NCBI RefSeq assembly: GCF_025643595.1
Contig: NZ_CP102826.1
Coordinates: forward strand, 2,232,001 to 2,296,000
DNA: 64,000 nt
Source: Saccharopolyspora rosea
Lineage (GTDB): Bacteria; Actinomycetota; Actinomycetes; Mycobacteriales; Pseudonocardiaceae
Reading direction: 5' to 3'
In this document: positions 25,897 to 36,239 of the stretch, in pieces
Position numbering within the stretch: the first letter of the stretch is position 1
Layout of the letters: each line of letters starts with the position of its first letter
The notes under the pieces: model-generated
What the model was told of the DNA's origin: nothing
Seen by the model: the letters and a program-made list of their open reading frames with translations, nothing else
Databases searched by the model: none
Made by a program: the position numbers and the translations under genes

Positions 25897-26034
25897 GGAG
25901 TTCGCGGGCTCGTCGAGGACAGGACGCGGCCGCCGCTGGCGAGTTGACAACAGACCCCGGCTGCCGGGGCGCGCACCGGGCCTGTCCGGCGCGCGGCCCG
26001 GCAGCGCACTCCAGCCGAATGCGGAGCTATGCCC

Positions 26035-29000
26035 ATGAGCAACACACCGATCGCGATCGTCGGCATGTCGTGCCTGGTTCCCGGTGCGGGCGGCCCCGAC
26101 GAACTGTGGGCCGGCCTGCGGGCCGAGGCCGACCACCGCGTCGACGGCGGACCCGAGCGGTTCGGGGACGGCGCGTCGGTGCCCGGCGGCTGGGGCGACC
26201 AGCAGCACCACATCACGTCCACTGTGGGCGGATTCGTCGACGAACCCGAGGCGGACTTCGACGGGCTGCGGGTGCCCGCGGCCGAGCTCGCCGCGATGGA
26301 CCGGGTGGTGCGCTGGCCGCTGCACACCGCGCGGCTCGCGCTCGCCGATGCCGGCCTGGACACCGCGCAACCGCCCGGCCGCACCGGTCTGGTCCTCGGC
26401 AACTACTCCTTCCCGACCGACCTGTCGAGCAGGCTCGCGGTGCCGCTGGTGCGCGAGGCGGTCAGCGACGGGCTGCGGGCCGCCGGCCTGCGAGTCCCGC
26501 CCGCGTCCGGGGAACCCGAGGTCGACCCGCGCAACATGTGGCCGTCCGGGCTGCCCGCCTCGGTGCTCGGCGAGGCGCTGGGGCTGCGCGGGCCGCGGCT
26601 GGCGTTGGACGCGGCGTGCGCCTCGGCGCTGTACGGGCTGGCGCTGGCCAGGGACCAGCTCGCCACCGGCAACGCCGACGTGATGCTGGCCGGGGCGGTG
26701 TGCGCACCCGAGCCGGTGCTGCTGCACCTGGCGTTCTCGGACCTGCGGGCGCTGGCCGCCGACGGCGCCGCCAGCAGGCCGTTCGACGAGGGGTCCAGCG
26801 GGATCGTGGTCGGGCAGGGCGCCGGGATGTTCGTGCTCAAGCGGCTCGCCGACGCCGTCCGGGACGGTGACCGGGTGCACGCGGTGATCGACGCCATCGG
26901 CCTCGGCAACGACGGCGCGGGCAAGCACCTGCTGGTGCCCGCGAAGGAAGGCCACCTGGAGACGTACCGCCGGGCGTACGCCGGGATCGATCCCTCCACT
27001 GTGGACTACATCGAGTGCCACGCCACCGGCACCCCGCTCGGCGACGCCGCGGAGCTGGTCGGGCTGACCGAGTTCTTCGCCGACCACGGCGGTCCGCCGC
27101 TGCTCGGCTCGATGAAGGGCAACCTGGGCCACCTGCTCAGCGCGGCCGGGATGGCGAGCGTGATCAAGGCCGTGCTCGCGATGCGGCACGGCACCATCCC
27201 GGCGACGCCGCGCGTGCGGCAGCCGCTGTCCCCCGCGGGCGGCGAGGCGGCGGCCGAGCGCGTGGTGCGCGCCGAGCGCGCCTGGCCGGACACCGGCGGT
27301 CGGCCGCGCCGGGCGGGCGTGTCCGGCTTCGGCTTCGGCGGCGCGAACGCGCACGTCGTGCTCTCCGCGGCGCCCGCCGAACAGCCGGAGCCGCCGCCGG
27401 ACGTGCGCCTCCCGCGGATGGCGGTGACCGGGGTGGGCGTGAAGGTGGGCGACGTCGACGACGCCGCCGAGTTCGAACGCGTCGTCCGCGCCGCCGAGCC
27501 GGTGCTGCGGGACCTGCCGGAGGGCCGCTGGTTCACCGACCGGCCGGCCCCGCCCGGCGGCTACCTGGAACGCATCGAGGTCGACCCGCGCGCCTACCGG
27601 CTGCTGCCCGCCGAACTGCCCGGCTCGAACCCGCAGCACCTGGCCCTGTTCCAGGCCGTCGAAGCGGCGCTGTGCGAGGCCGGCTACCCGGCCGTGCCGC
27701 CCCGCGGCGAGGCGGAGCCCGCGCGGGTCGCGGTGGTGATCGCGATGGAGATGGAGCCGCGGGCCCACCAGCACCGCGCCCGCTTCGACATCGGCGCCCA
27801 CGTGCGCGCCGAGTGCGCCCGCGCCGGGGTCCAGCTCGGCGAGGACGTGCTGGAGCGGCTGGTGGCGGCGGTGCGCGACGCCGTGCACGATCCGCTCGGC
27901 GCCAACGAGGTGCTCAGCTACATCGGCAACATCATGGCCAGCCGCATCTCGGCGTCGCGGAACTTCAGCGGCCCGTCGTTCACCGTCTCCTCGGACTCGA
28001 CCGCCGGTGCCGCGGCGCTCGAAGTGGCCGGTCTGCTGCTGCTGGACCCGACCATCGAGGCGGTGGTGGTCGGCGGTGTCGACCTGGCCGGTGGGGTGGA
28101 GAACACGGTGGTGCGGGCGAAGCTGGCCGCCGAACTCGGTGCCGAGCCCGGTCCGCTGGGCGACGCCGCCGCCGCGGTGGTGCTCACCCGCACCGCCGAC
28201 CGGCGGACCGGCTACGCGACGATCGAGTCCGTCGCGCTGCGGCACGGCAGCGACGCAGTGGCCGAAGCGGCGCGGGCCGGGCTGGACGCCGCCGGGGTCG
28301 ACGGGACCGACGTCGACTACCTGGAACTGGCCGGTGCCACCGAGGCGCAGCGGCGCGGCGAACTCGCCGCGCTGTCGACCGCGTACCGCGCCGGGGACGA
28401 CCCGCACTCCTGCGCGGTCGGCGGTACGGCCCCGCTCGTCGGTGACGTGCAACGGGTTTCGGCGCTGCTGTCGCTGGTGAAGGTCGCGCTGTGCCAGTAC
28501 CGCGCGGACCTGCCGCCGACCCCCTTCGACGGCGCTGAACTGTCCGAATCGGACGGTTCGCCGTTCTGCCGGCTGGAGGCGCCGCAACCGTGGTTGAGCA
28601 GGCACCGGGACCGGCCGCGCTACGCGGCGATCAGCAGCACCGGCACCGGATCGGCGGCGCACGTCGTGGTCGCCGCTGCCGGGACCGCCGGTGCGCGGCA
28701 CGAGGTGACCTGGGCCGAGGGCGTCGGCGCGGTGCTGCTGCCGCTGACCGCCGACGACGGCGCCGGGCTCGCCGAACAGGCCGGGCACTGCGCGGCGGAA
28801 CTGGACGCCGGCCGGGACCTGCGCGCGCTGGCCCGGCAGCGGTGGGCCGAGCGGAGCGGCGGCCGGTTCACCGCCGTGCTGGTGGCGCTGGACGCCGCCG
28901 GCATGCGCGTGGAGCTGGAAGCCGCGCGGCGCGGCCTGCCGGAGACCGTTGCGGCGGGCGGCGAATGGGCCACCCCGTCGGGCAGCTTCTGCACCGCCCG

Positions 29001-32000
29001 CCCGATCGGACCGCACGGCAAGGTCGCGTTCGTCTACCCGGGGGCGTTCACCGCCTACCCGGGCGTGGCGCGCGACCTGTTCCGGCTGTTCCCGCGGACG
29101 CTGGCGCTGTTCGAGGACAACGCCGAAGAGCCCGCGGAGCGGTTCCGGCACCGGCAGCTGTACCCGCGAGCGGTCGGCGGGCTGGACCGCCGGGCGCTGC
29201 TGCGGCGGGAGGCCGACCTGCTCGACGACACGCCCTCGATGCTCGTCACCGGGAGCAACCTGGCCGTGGTGCACACCCAGGTCCTGCGGGACGTGCTCGG
29301 CATCGCGCCCGACGGCGCCTTCGGGTACAGCCTCGGCGAGGGCAGCATGCTGGCCTCGACCGGGATGTGGCGCAACTCCCCGGCCAACGACGCGGCGATC
29401 ATGGCCACCCCGCTGTTCCGGGAGCAGCTGTGCGGGCCCAAGCGCATGGTGCGCCAGGCGTGGGGCGTGGCCGAGGACGTCCCGGACCGGGAGTTGTGGT
29501 CCACCCACGTGCTGCTGGCCGGGGCCGAGCAGGTGCGCGCCGCGATGCGGGGCGTCGAACGCGTCCACCTCACGCACGTCAACGCGCCGGAGGAGGTGGT
29601 CATCGCGGGTGCTCCGGAGTCCTGCCGGGAGGTGATCGCCCGGGTCGGCTGCCGGTCCGCGAAGGCGCCGGCCAACCACGTGCTGCACTGCGAGCTGGTG
29701 GACCCGGTCATGCCGGAGCTGACCGCGCTGGCCGACTACCCGCTGGGCGAACCGCCGGACCTGGAACTGCTGACCGCCTACGACTACGGCGACGTCGACA
29801 CCGACGACACCGCGGGCCTGGCCAGCCGGGTCGCCGCGACGCTGGCCCGGACGCTGGACTTCGAGCGGCTGACCCGCGTGGCCTACGACCGGGGGTACCG
29901 GTTCTTCGTCGAAGTCGGCCCGAACGCCACCTGCACTCGGTGGATCGACCAGACCCTCGGCGCGCAACCGCACCTGGCGGTGTCCATCGACCGCCGCGGC
30001 GCGTCCACCGGCACCGCGCTGCCCACGGCGCTGGCCAGGCTGATCAGCCACGGCATGCGGGTCGACGTGAGCAGGCTGCTCGGTGCGCCGGAGGAACCCC
30101 AGCCGCGGATGCTGCACACCGTGCGGTGGGCCGATCCCGGCGCCGAGCGGGTGCGCCGCGGCGCGGAGGCGGTGCTGGCGCCGGTCGGCGAACCGGAAGC
30201 GCCGGAGCCGTTCGAGGAGCGGATCGAGTTCGACGGCGAGCCGTTCGTCGCACCGGTCCCGCTCCCCGCGGCGGACACCGCCGACGCCGGGGCCACCCCG
30301 CCCGCCGCGCAGCTCGCGGTGGCGGCACCGCAGCCGGTGCCCGACCGGACGACCGCACCGCAGCCGGTGCCCGACCGGACGGGGGCGCGACCGCTGGCCG
30401 CGCTCGCCGGCAGCATCGCGCAGGCCCACCAGGCGGTGCTGCGCACCCAGGCCACGTTGCAGCAGATCGCGTTGGCCGGGCTGGAGACCGCGCCGGTCGA
30501 GGACTCGCCGAACGTGCTGTGGACCGAACGGGACCTGGTGGCCTTCGCCGAAGGCGAGGTGGCCGAGGTGTTCGGGCCGTGGGCGGCCGAGATCGACGCC
30601 CTCCCGCGCCGCGTGCGGCTGCCCGCGCCGCCGTTCCTGTTCACCACCAGGGTCGTCGAGCTGGAGACCGGCGACACCCCGCGGATCAGCACCGAGTACG
30701 ACGTCCCGGCCGGGGCGTGGTTCACCGTCGACGGGCAGGTCCCCGGCGTGGTGACCGTCGAGGCGGGGCAGTGCGTGCTGCTGCTGGCCTCCTACCTGGG
30801 CGTCGACCTGCGGCACGGCGGCACCCGCAAGTACCGGTTGCTGGACAGCGCGATGGTCTTCCACGGCGACCTGCCGCGCGAGGGCCAGACGCTGCGCTAC
30901 GACATCCGCATCGACCGCATGGTGTGGAACGACGACCGGCTGCTGTTCTTCTTCGGCTACCGCTGCTACGCGGACGGCGAGTTGGTCCTGGAGCTGGAGG
31001 ACGGCTGCGGCGGGTTCTTCACCGACGCGGAGCTGGCCGCCTCACCGGGCGTGATGCTGCCCGACCCGACCCGGGCGCGGCGCGGTGAACCGGTGCGGCG
31101 CCGGTTCAAACCGCTCGTCCGCACCGACCGCACCCGGCTTTCCGGGGAGGACCTGGAGAAGCTGGCGGCCGGAGACCTCGGTGCCGTGTTCGGCCCGGAG
31201 TGGGACCAGCGCGCCGACGGGTGCAACCCGTCGGTGCGGTTGCCGGGCGGGAGGATGCGGATGCTCGACGAGGTGGTGCGCATCGACCGGCTCGGCGGGC
31301 CGTGCGGGCTCGGGGAGATCGAAGCGGTGCACCGCGTCGACCCGGACGCCTGGTACTTCGGCTGCCACTTCGTCGGCGACCCGGTGCTGCCGGGCTCGCT
31401 GATCGGGGAGGGCGGCACCCAGCTGTTGCAGGTCTTCGCCATGTACCTGGGGCTGCACCTGGTGTTCCCGGACGCGGAGTTCCAGGCCGTTCCGGGGCTG
31501 CGCACCGAGTTCAAGGTGCGCAGCCAGGTGATCCCCGGATCGCCGGACATCCGGTACCACGCCGAGATCACCGACATCACCATGCTGCCGCGCCCCACCG
31601 TGATCGCCGACATCACCGTGTACCAAGGCGACAAGCCGATCATGGTGGTCAACGACTTCGGCATCCGGATCCGGGAGAAGCCCGGCACCCCGCACCGGCC
31701 GGAGCGCGGCGGCATCCCGCCGTTCCTCGGCCGCCGCAACCACCGCGGCGAGCCGGTCATCATGAACGAGTTCCACGCCGCGCACGCGGCCCAGGGCGAC
31801 CTGGCCACCGCGATGGGACCGGAGTTCGAGATCTACCGGGGCCGCCGCGCCCCGTACATCCCGAACGGGGACTTCCTGTTCACCGACCGGATGCTGCGGT
31901 TGGACGGCACCCGCGGCGTGCTGGAACCCGGGGCGCAGCTGGTGACCGAGTACGACGCGCCGCGGGAAGCCTGGTACTTCACCGAGAACTCGAACCCGCA

Positions 32001-32910
32001 CATGCCGAACTGCGTGTTCATGGAAACCTCCCTGCAGTCGGCGATCCTGCTGGGCTACTACCTGGGACCGACGCTGGCCGACCCGGACACCGACTACGGC
32101 ATCCGCAACCTCGACGGCCGGGCCACCCTGGTCGCCGACGTCGACCTGCGGGACCGCACGATCCGGCAGGAGTCGGAGCTGCTGTCCAGCCACGCCATGT
32201 CGGGCGCGATCATCCAGAGCTTCCGGTACCGGTTGGAGGTCGACGGCCGGACCTGCTACGTCGGGGAGTCCACCTACGGCTACTTCAGCGAGCAGGCGCT
32301 GGCCCACCAGGTGGGGCTGGACGGCGGCAGGCACGTGCCCACCTGGTTGGAGCAGCAGGAGATCGCCCCCGACCGGGTCCGCACGGTGCCGGTGCGCTCG
32401 GACGACGCGTGGTTCCGGCCCGCACCCGGCACCGGACTGCGGCTGGCCGACGGGCATCTGCGGCTGGTGGACTCGGTCGACCTCGTGGCCGACGGCGGCG
32501 CGCACGGCCTGGGCTACGTGCGCGGCAGGCGGCGCATCGATCCGGCCGACTGGTACTTCGACCGCCACTTCCACCTGGACCCGGTGATGCCCGGCTCGCT
32601 GGGCGTGGAGTCGGTCATCCAGGCGTTGCAGGTGTTCGTGATCGACACCGGGCTCGCCGACGACCTCGGACCCGCCGAGTTCGCGATGGCCACCGGGGTG
32701 GAGCTCACCTGGAAGTACCGCGGCCAGGTGTCGCGGACCGACCCGGAGATGACGTTCGAGGCGCACGTCACCGACATCCGCCGGGAGGACGACCGGGTGG
32801 TGGTGATCGCCGACGCGAGCGTGTGGAAGTCCGGACTGCGGATCTACCAGGTCGGTGGCGTGGCGGTGGCCGTCCGGCGAGCGCAACCGTCCGATGTGGA
32901 GGGAAGCTGA
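26035..32910 (+). CDS. PUFA-synthase-type polyketide synthase, KS-CLF-AT-DH-DH (PfaC-like)
   Basis: A 2291-residue megasynthase subunit. Domains: active ketosynthase (about 1-450; DAACASALYG with Cys195, ECHATGTPLGDA, GNLGHLLSAAG); second KS-like domain (about 460-900) whose active-site position is Ser655 in TVSSDSTAGAAAL, so a chain-length-factor type; an acyltransferase-like domain with GYSLGEGS (Ser1099); a linker with a 30-bp tandem repeat; and four hotdog folds forming two FabA-like dehydratase pairs, their active units being HFVGDPVLPGS and HFHLDPVMPGS. Marine and myxobacterial PfaC/Pfa3 proteins have the same order. No acyltransferase of the AGPAT type follows. ATG 26035 lies 8 bases after GCGGAG. 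The 138 bases before it contain no gene. Confidence 0.94.
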   Translation: MSNTPIAIVGMSCLVPGAGGPDELWAGLRAEADHRVDGGPERFGDGASVPGGWGDQQHHITSTVGGFVDEPEADFDGLRVPAAELAAMDRVVRWPLHTARLALADAGLDTAQPPGRTGLVLGNYSFPTDLSSRLAVPLVREAVSDGLRAAGLRVPPASGEPEVDPRNMWPSGLPASVLGEALGLRGPRLALDAACASALYGLALARDQLATGNADVMLAGAVCAPEPVLLHLAFSDLRALAADGAASRPFDEGSSGIVVGQGAGMFVLKRLADAVRDGDRVHAVIDAIGLGNDGAGKHLLVPAKEGHLETYRRAYAGIDPSTVDYIECHATGTPLGDAAELVGLTEFFADHGGPPLLGSMKGNLGHLLSAAGMASVIKAVLAMRHGTIPATPRVRQPLSPAGGEAAAERVVRAERAWPDTGGRPRRAGVSGFGFGGANAHVVLSAAPAEQPEPPPDVRLPRMAVTGVGVKVGDVDDAAEFERVVRAAEPVLRDLPEGRWFTDRPAPPGGYLERIEVDPRAYRLLPAELPGSNPQHLALFQAVEAALCEAGYPAVPPRGEAEPARVAVVIAMEMEPRAHQHRARFDIGAHVRAECARAGVQLGEDVLERLVAAVRDAVHDPLGANEVLSYIGNIMASRISASRNFSGPSFTVSSDSTAGAAALEVAGLLLLDPTIEAVVVGGVDLAGGVENTVVRAKLAAELGAEPGPLGDAAAAVVLTRTADRRTGYATIESVALRHGSDAVAEAARAGLDAAGVDGTDVDYLELAGATEAQRRGELAALSTAYRAGDDPHSCAVGGTAPLVGDVQRVSALLSLVKVALCQYRADLPPTPFDGAELSESDGSPFCRLEAPQPWLSRHRDRPRYAAISSTGTGSAAHVVVAAAGTAGARHEVTWAEGVGAVLLPLTADDGAGLAEQAGHCAAELDAGRDLRALARQRWAERSGGRFTAVLVALDAAGMRVELEAARRGLPETVAAGGEWATPSGSFCTARPIGPHGKVAFVYPGAFTAYPGVARDLFRLFPRTLALFEDNAEEPAERFRHRQLYPRAVGGLDRRALLRREADLLDDTPSMLVTGSNLAVVHTQVLRDVLGIAPDGAFGYSLGEGSMLASTGMWRNSPANDAAIMATPLFREQLCGPKRMVRQAWGVAEDVPDRELWSTHVLLAGAEQVRAAMRGVERVHLTHVNAPEEVVIAGAPESCREVIARVGCRSAKAPANHVLHCELVDPVMPELTALADYPLGEPPDLELLTAYDYGDVDTDDTAGLASRVAATLARTLDFERLTRVAYDRGYRFFVEVGPNATCTRWIDQTLGAQPHLAVSIDRRGASTGTALPTALARLISHGMRVDVSRLLGAPEEPQPRMLHTVRWADPGAERVRRGAEAVLAPVGEPEAPEPFEERIEFDGEPFVAPVPLPAADTADAGATPPAAQLAVAAPQPVPDRTTAPQPVPDRTGARPLAALAGSIAQAHQAVLRTQATLQQIALAGLETAPVEDSPNVLWTERDLVAFAEGEVAEVFGPWAAEIDALPRRVRLPAPPFLFTTRVVELETGDTPRISTEYDVPAGAWFTVDGQVPGVVTVEAGQCVLLLASYLGVDLRHGGTRKYRLLDSAMVFHGDLPREGQTLRYDIRIDRMVWNDDRLLFFFGYRCYADGELVLELEDGCGGFFTDAELAASPGVMLPDPTRARRGEPVRRRFKPLVRTDRTRLSGEDLEKLAAGDLGAVFGPEWDQRADGCNPSVRLPGGRMRMLDEVVRIDRLGGPCGLGEIEAVHRVDPDAWYFGCHFVGDPVLPGSLIGEGGTQLLQVFAMYLGLHLVFPDAEFQAVPGLRTEFKVRSQVIPGSPDIRYHAEITDITMLPRPTVIADITVYQGDKPIMVVNDFGIRIREKPGTPHRPERGGIPPFLGRRNHRGEPVIMNEFHAAHAAQGDLATAMGPEFEIYRGRRAPYIPNGDFLFTDRMLRLDGTRGVLEPGAQLVTEYDAPREAWYFTENSNPHMPNCVFMETSLQSAILLGYYLGPTLADPDTDYGIRNLDGRATLVADVDLRDRTIRQESELLSSHAMSGAIIQSFRYRLEVDGRTCYVGESTYGYFSEQALAHQVGLDGGRHVPTWLEQQEIAPDRVRTVPVRSDDAWFRPAPGTGLRLADGHLRLVDSVDLVADGGAHGLGYVRGRRRIDPADWYFDRHFHLDPVMPGSLGVESVIQALQVFVIDTGLADDLGPAEFAMATGVELTWKYRGQVSRTDPEMTFEAHVTDIRREDDRVVVIADASVWKSGLRIYQVGGVAVAVRRAQPSDVEGS
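30325..30381 (+). repeat. Tandem 30-bp duplication in the PfaC-like linker
   Basis: GCACCGCAGCCGGTGCCCGA and the following CCGGACG occur twice, at 30325-30351 and 30355-30381, with a 30-bp period. The unit encodes APQPVPDRT and its copy in the proline-rich linker between the AT-like and dehydratase regions. The frame is kept, so the effect is only linker length. Confidence 0.9.
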
Positions 32911-34485
32911 ATGTCGATCACCACCAACGGTTCGGCGCCCGTGGCGTGCACCGAACCGGACGGGATCCGCGGCGTGCTCGCCCGGTTGGACTCGCCGTGC
33001 TACGCGGTGGACACCGAGCGGGGGATCGGGCTGAGCAACACCCCGCCGCCGGCCGGGGGCCGCGCGCTGCCCGCCGTCGGGCCGCTGCCCCCGCAGCGGT
33101 TGGGATCGTCGCGGTTCCGCGCCGCGCACGGCGTGGACTACGCCTACATGAGCGGGGCGATGGCCAACGGGGTCGCCTCCGAGGAACTGGTCATCGCGAT
33201 GGCGCGGGCCGGGTTCCTCGCCTCGTTCGGTTCGGCCGGGTTGCTGCCCGACCGGATCGAGTCCGCGCTGCTGCGGTTCGCCCGGGAGATCCCGGACGCG
33301 CCGTTCGCGGCCAACCTGATCCACAGCCCCAGCGAGCAGGCCCTGGAACGCGCCACCGTCGAGACCTACCTGCGGCACGGGGTCCGCTGCGTGGAGGCGT
33401 CGGCGTTCATGGACGTCACGCCGAATGTGGTGCGCTACCGCGCGGCCGGGCTGGTCCGGGGCGCCGGGGGAGAACCGGTGCCCGCCAACCGGCTCATCGC
33501 CAAGGTCTCCCGGCCCGAGGTGGCCGCGGCGTTCATGCGCCCGGCGCCGGACAAGCACGTCGCCGCGCTGCTGCGGGAGGGGCTGATCACCGCGGAGCAG
33601 GCCGAGTGGGCCCGCGCCGTGCCGATGGCCGACGACATCACGGTGGAGGCCGATTCCGGCGGGCACACCGACCGCCGCCCGTTGACCGCGCTGTTCCCGG
33701 TGATCGCCGGACTGCGCGACGAGGTGCGGCGGGAGTACCGCCGCCCGGTGGAGATCCGGCTCGGGGCCGCCGGGGGGATCGGCACCCCGGAGTCGATCGC
33801 GGCCGCGCTGTCGCTGGGCGCGGACTACGTGGTGAGCGGTTCGGTCAACCAGTCCTGCGTGGAGTCGGGGATCTCACCGGCGGCCCGGGAGCTGCTGGCG
33901 GCCGCGGGCATCACCGACTGCGAGATGGCGCCCGCGGCGGACATGTTCGAGCTGGGCGTGGACGTGCAGACCCTGAAGAAGGGCACGATGTTCCCGATGC
34001 GCGCGCGCCGCCTCTACGAGCTGTACCGCGGCTGCGCCGGGCTCGACGACATCCCCGAGGCGGAGCGGAACCGCCTGGAGCAGCAGATCTTCCGGCGTTC
34101 GTTCGACGAGATCTGGTCGGACGTGGTGGGTTTCTTCGACAGCCGCGATCCGGAGCAGGTGCGTCGCGCCGCCGACGACCCCAAGCGCCGGATGGCGCTG
34201 GTGTTCCGCTGGTACCTCGGGATGTCCTCGGCGTGGGCGACCGGCGGGGAACCGGACCGGACGGTGGACTACCAGATCTGGTGCGGTCCGGCGATGGGCG
34301 CGTTCAACGACTGGGTGCGCGGCAGCCACCTGGAGCCCGCGGCGAACCGGCACGTCGCCGACGTCGCGCAGCAGCTGGTGCGGGGCGCGGCGTACGCGAT
34401 CCGGGTCAACCAGCTGGCGGTGTCCGGCATCCGGATCCCGGCGAGCTGCGCCCGCTACCGGCCGCAGCCGGGAGGAGCGCGATGA
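32911..34485 (+). CDS. pfaD: PfaD-like trans-acting enoyl reductase
   Basis: A 524-residue FMN-dependent TIM-barrel protein related to 2-nitropropane dioxygenases, the stand-alone enoyl reductase of PUFA and trans-AT synthases. Seen are MSGAMANGVASEELVIAMA, FGSAGLLPDRIE, the phosphate-binding loop AAGGIGTPESIAAAL, GADYVVSGSVNQ and the long C-terminal extension typical of PfaD (DVQTLKKGTMFPMRA, DYQIWCGPAMGAFNDWV). ATG 32911 directly follows the PfaC-like stop, with GGAGGG inside the preceding gene. It would reduce selected double bonds made by the two dehydratases, so the chain's saturation pattern depends on it. Confidence 0.95.
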   Translation: MSITTNGSAPVACTEPDGIRGVLARLDSPCYAVDTERGIGLSNTPPPAGGRALPAVGPLPPQRLGSSRFRAAHGVDYAYMSGAMANGVASEELVIAMARAGFLASFGSAGLLPDRIESALLRFAREIPDAPFAANLIHSPSEQALERATVETYLRHGVRCVEASAFMDVTPNVVRYRAAGLVRGAGGEPVPANRLIAKVSRPEVAAAFMRPAPDKHVAALLREGLITAEQAEWARAVPMADDITVEADSGGHTDRRPLTALFPVIAGLRDEVRREYRRPVEIRLGAAGGIGTPESIAAALSLGADYVVSGSVNQSCVESGISPAARELLAAAGITDCEMAPAADMFELGVDVQTLKKGTMFPMRARRLYELYRGCAGLDDIPEAERNRLEQQIFRRSFDEIWSDVVGFFDSRDPEQVRRAADDPKRRMALVFRWYLGMSSAWATGGEPDRTVDYQIWCGPAMGAFNDWVRGSHLEPAANRHVADVAQQLVRGAAYAIRVNQLAVSGIRIPASCARYRPQPGGAR

Positions 34486-36239
34486 CGGCCCTCGACACGG
34501 CGGCCGGGTACCCGGCCGCCGCCGGGTTGGAGCAGCTGCTCGGCGACCCGCGCGATCCGGCGAACCCGTTCGGTTTCGCCGCGGCGGTGGCGCGCGACGC
34601 CGGGGCGCGGTTCCCGGCGGAGTTCGCGTCCGAACTCGGCCCGCGGCTGGGGTTGTCCTTCGTCCCGCCCGAGCACGGCGGCCTGCTGTCCACACTGGAC
34701 GAAACCGTGCTGATGGCGCGCCTGGTGTCCCGGCGCGACGGTGCCGCGATGCCGGCGTCCATGTTCAGCGTCACCGGCGCGGGGTGCGTCCTGCTGGCCG
34801 GCAGCGCGCGGCAGCGGGAGGAGGTCGTGCGGCTGCTCGCCGGGGGCGGTGTCGTCGGGTTCGCCATGGCCGAGTCCGCGCACGGCAGCGATCTGCTCGC
34901 CAACGAGTGCCGGCTCGACCCGCACGCGTCCGGCGGTTTCCGGCTCAACGGCGGCAAATGGCTGGTCGGCGTCGGCGAGCGCTGCGACGCGCTGGTCGTC
35001 GTGGCGCGCACCGGCGGCCGCGGCCCGGCCGCGTTCACCGCGGTGCTGCTGCGGGGCGAGCAGCTGGCCGCCGTGCGGCGCGAGCGACCGGTCGGCACCG
35101 GGGGTCTGCGCGGCATCGAGTCCACCGGAGTCCGCTTCGACGACGTCGAGGTGCCCGCGGACTGCGTGCTCGGGGAAGTCGGCCACGGGGTGGAGATCGC
35201 CCTGAAGGTCATGCAGCTGGTGCGGGTGCTGAGCACGGCGGCGAACCTGGGCTGCGCGGACACCGGGCTGCGGCTGGCGCTGGAGTTCGCCCGCGGCCAC
35301 GACTTCGGCGGACGCGCGCTCGTCGGGCACGCGCAGCCGCGACGCGCCGTCGCGACCGCCGCCGCGCTGGTGCTGGCCTGCGACGCCGTCGCCCTGACGG
35401 CCGCGCGCGGGATGCACGCGCTGCCCGCGGCGCAGTGCCTGTGGTCCGGCGTGGCCAAGCGCGTCGCCACCGAGCTGTCGGCGGACGTCTTCGCGCTGTG
35501 CTCGGACGTGCTGGGCGCGCGGAGCGTGTTGCGCGACGGCCCGTTCGCCGCCTTCGACATCGCCCGCCGGGACAACCTCGTCGTCCGGCACATCGACACC
35601 GCGCCGGACGCCAACCTGCGCGCGATCGCCTCGCTGGTCGCCCAGTTCCCCGCGGACGCACCGGAAACGGCCGTGCCCGACGAGGTCGCGGCCGCGTTCC
35701 GGCTCGACGACCGGCTGCCACCGCTGCGCCTGGACCGGCTGGACCTCGCGCTGCGCGGCGCGGACCCGGTCAGCGCCGCGTTCCCCGGCGTCGCCGCGTC
35801 CGCTGCCGCCGCGCTGCGCGGCGCGGGCGAGAGCACCGCGGCCGCGCGGGTGCGGCGGGTCGAAGCGCGGCTGACCGGTGTGGTCCGGGCGATGCACCGG
35901 TTGCGGGCGGGCGCCCCGGCCGACGACCCGCGCCGCCTCGACCTCGCCGCCCGGTTCTGCCTGCTGCACGCCGCGGCGGCCTGCGTCTGCCTGTGGTGGT
36001 TCAACCGGGAACGGATCTTGTGTAGTCTGCCCGCTGGTTCCGCCGAATGGCTGTCGCCGGTGCTGGCCGTGCTGTTGGACCGGGCGGGGGATCGCAGCCC
36101 GCGGCTCGACGAGCGGGACGCGGCCACCGCCTACGCCCTGGCCGAACGCCTGCACCTGTCGAACGAACTGCTCAGCGCGGTTCCACTCGCACTCGCCGAC
36201 GGCCCCGCCCGGACGACTGGAAGTGAGGCGCAACGGTGA
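34482..36239 (+). CDS. Acyl-CoA dehydrogenase-like flavoprotein with an extended C-terminus
   Basis: A 585-residue protein. Residues about 60-380 follow the acyl-CoA dehydrogenase fold: FAMAESAHGSDL (flavin/substrate loop), FRLNGGKWLVGVGERCDALVV, RGIESTGVRFDDVEVPADCV, then the helical domain. I do not see the usual YEGT motif with the catalytic glutamate near the end, and the last 150 residues are an additional helical region. It may desaturate or oxidise the acyl chain on CoA or ACP, or act as an unusual oxidase. Its ATG overlaps the pfaD stop (ATGA) and its TGA overlaps the next GTG, showing tight coupling. Confidence 0.85.
   Translation: MTALDTAAGYPAAAGLEQLLGDPRDPANPFGFAAAVARDAGARFPAEFASELGPRLGLSFVPPEHGGLLSTLDETVLMARLVSRRDGAAMPASMFSVTGAGCVLLAGSARQREEVVRLLAGGGVVGFAMAESAHGSDLLANECRLDPHASGGFRLNGGKWLVGVGERCDALVVVARTGGRGPAAFTAVLLRGEQLAAVRRERPVGTGGLRGIESTGVRFDDVEVPADCVLGEVGHGVEIALKVMQLVRVLSTAANLGCADTGLRLALEFARGHDFGGRALVGHAQPRRAVATAAALVLACDAVALTAARGMHALPAAQCLWSGVAKRVATELSADVFALCSDVLGARSVLRDGPFAAFDIARRDNLVVRHIDTAPDANLRAIASLVAQFPADAPETAVPDEVAAAFRLDDRLPPLRLDRLDLALRGADPVSAAFPGVAASAAAALRGAGESTAAARVRRVEARLTGVVRAMHRLRAGAPADDPRRLDLAARFCLLHAAAACVCLWWFNRERILCSLPAGSAEWLSPVLAVLLDRAGDRSPRLDERDAATAYALAERLHLSNELLSAVPLALADGPARTTGSEAQR

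Noticed and set aside
25897..26034. TTGACA at 25944-25949 as an internal promoter for the PfaC-like gene
   Set aside because: No acceptable -10 hexamer lies 16-19 bases downstream, and the sequence resembles a degraded repeat copy instead.
24238..30864. A 2208-codon - strand frame opposite the KR and PfaC-like genes
   Set aside because: Antisense shadow with Arg/Gly/His-rich translation and no ribosome site.
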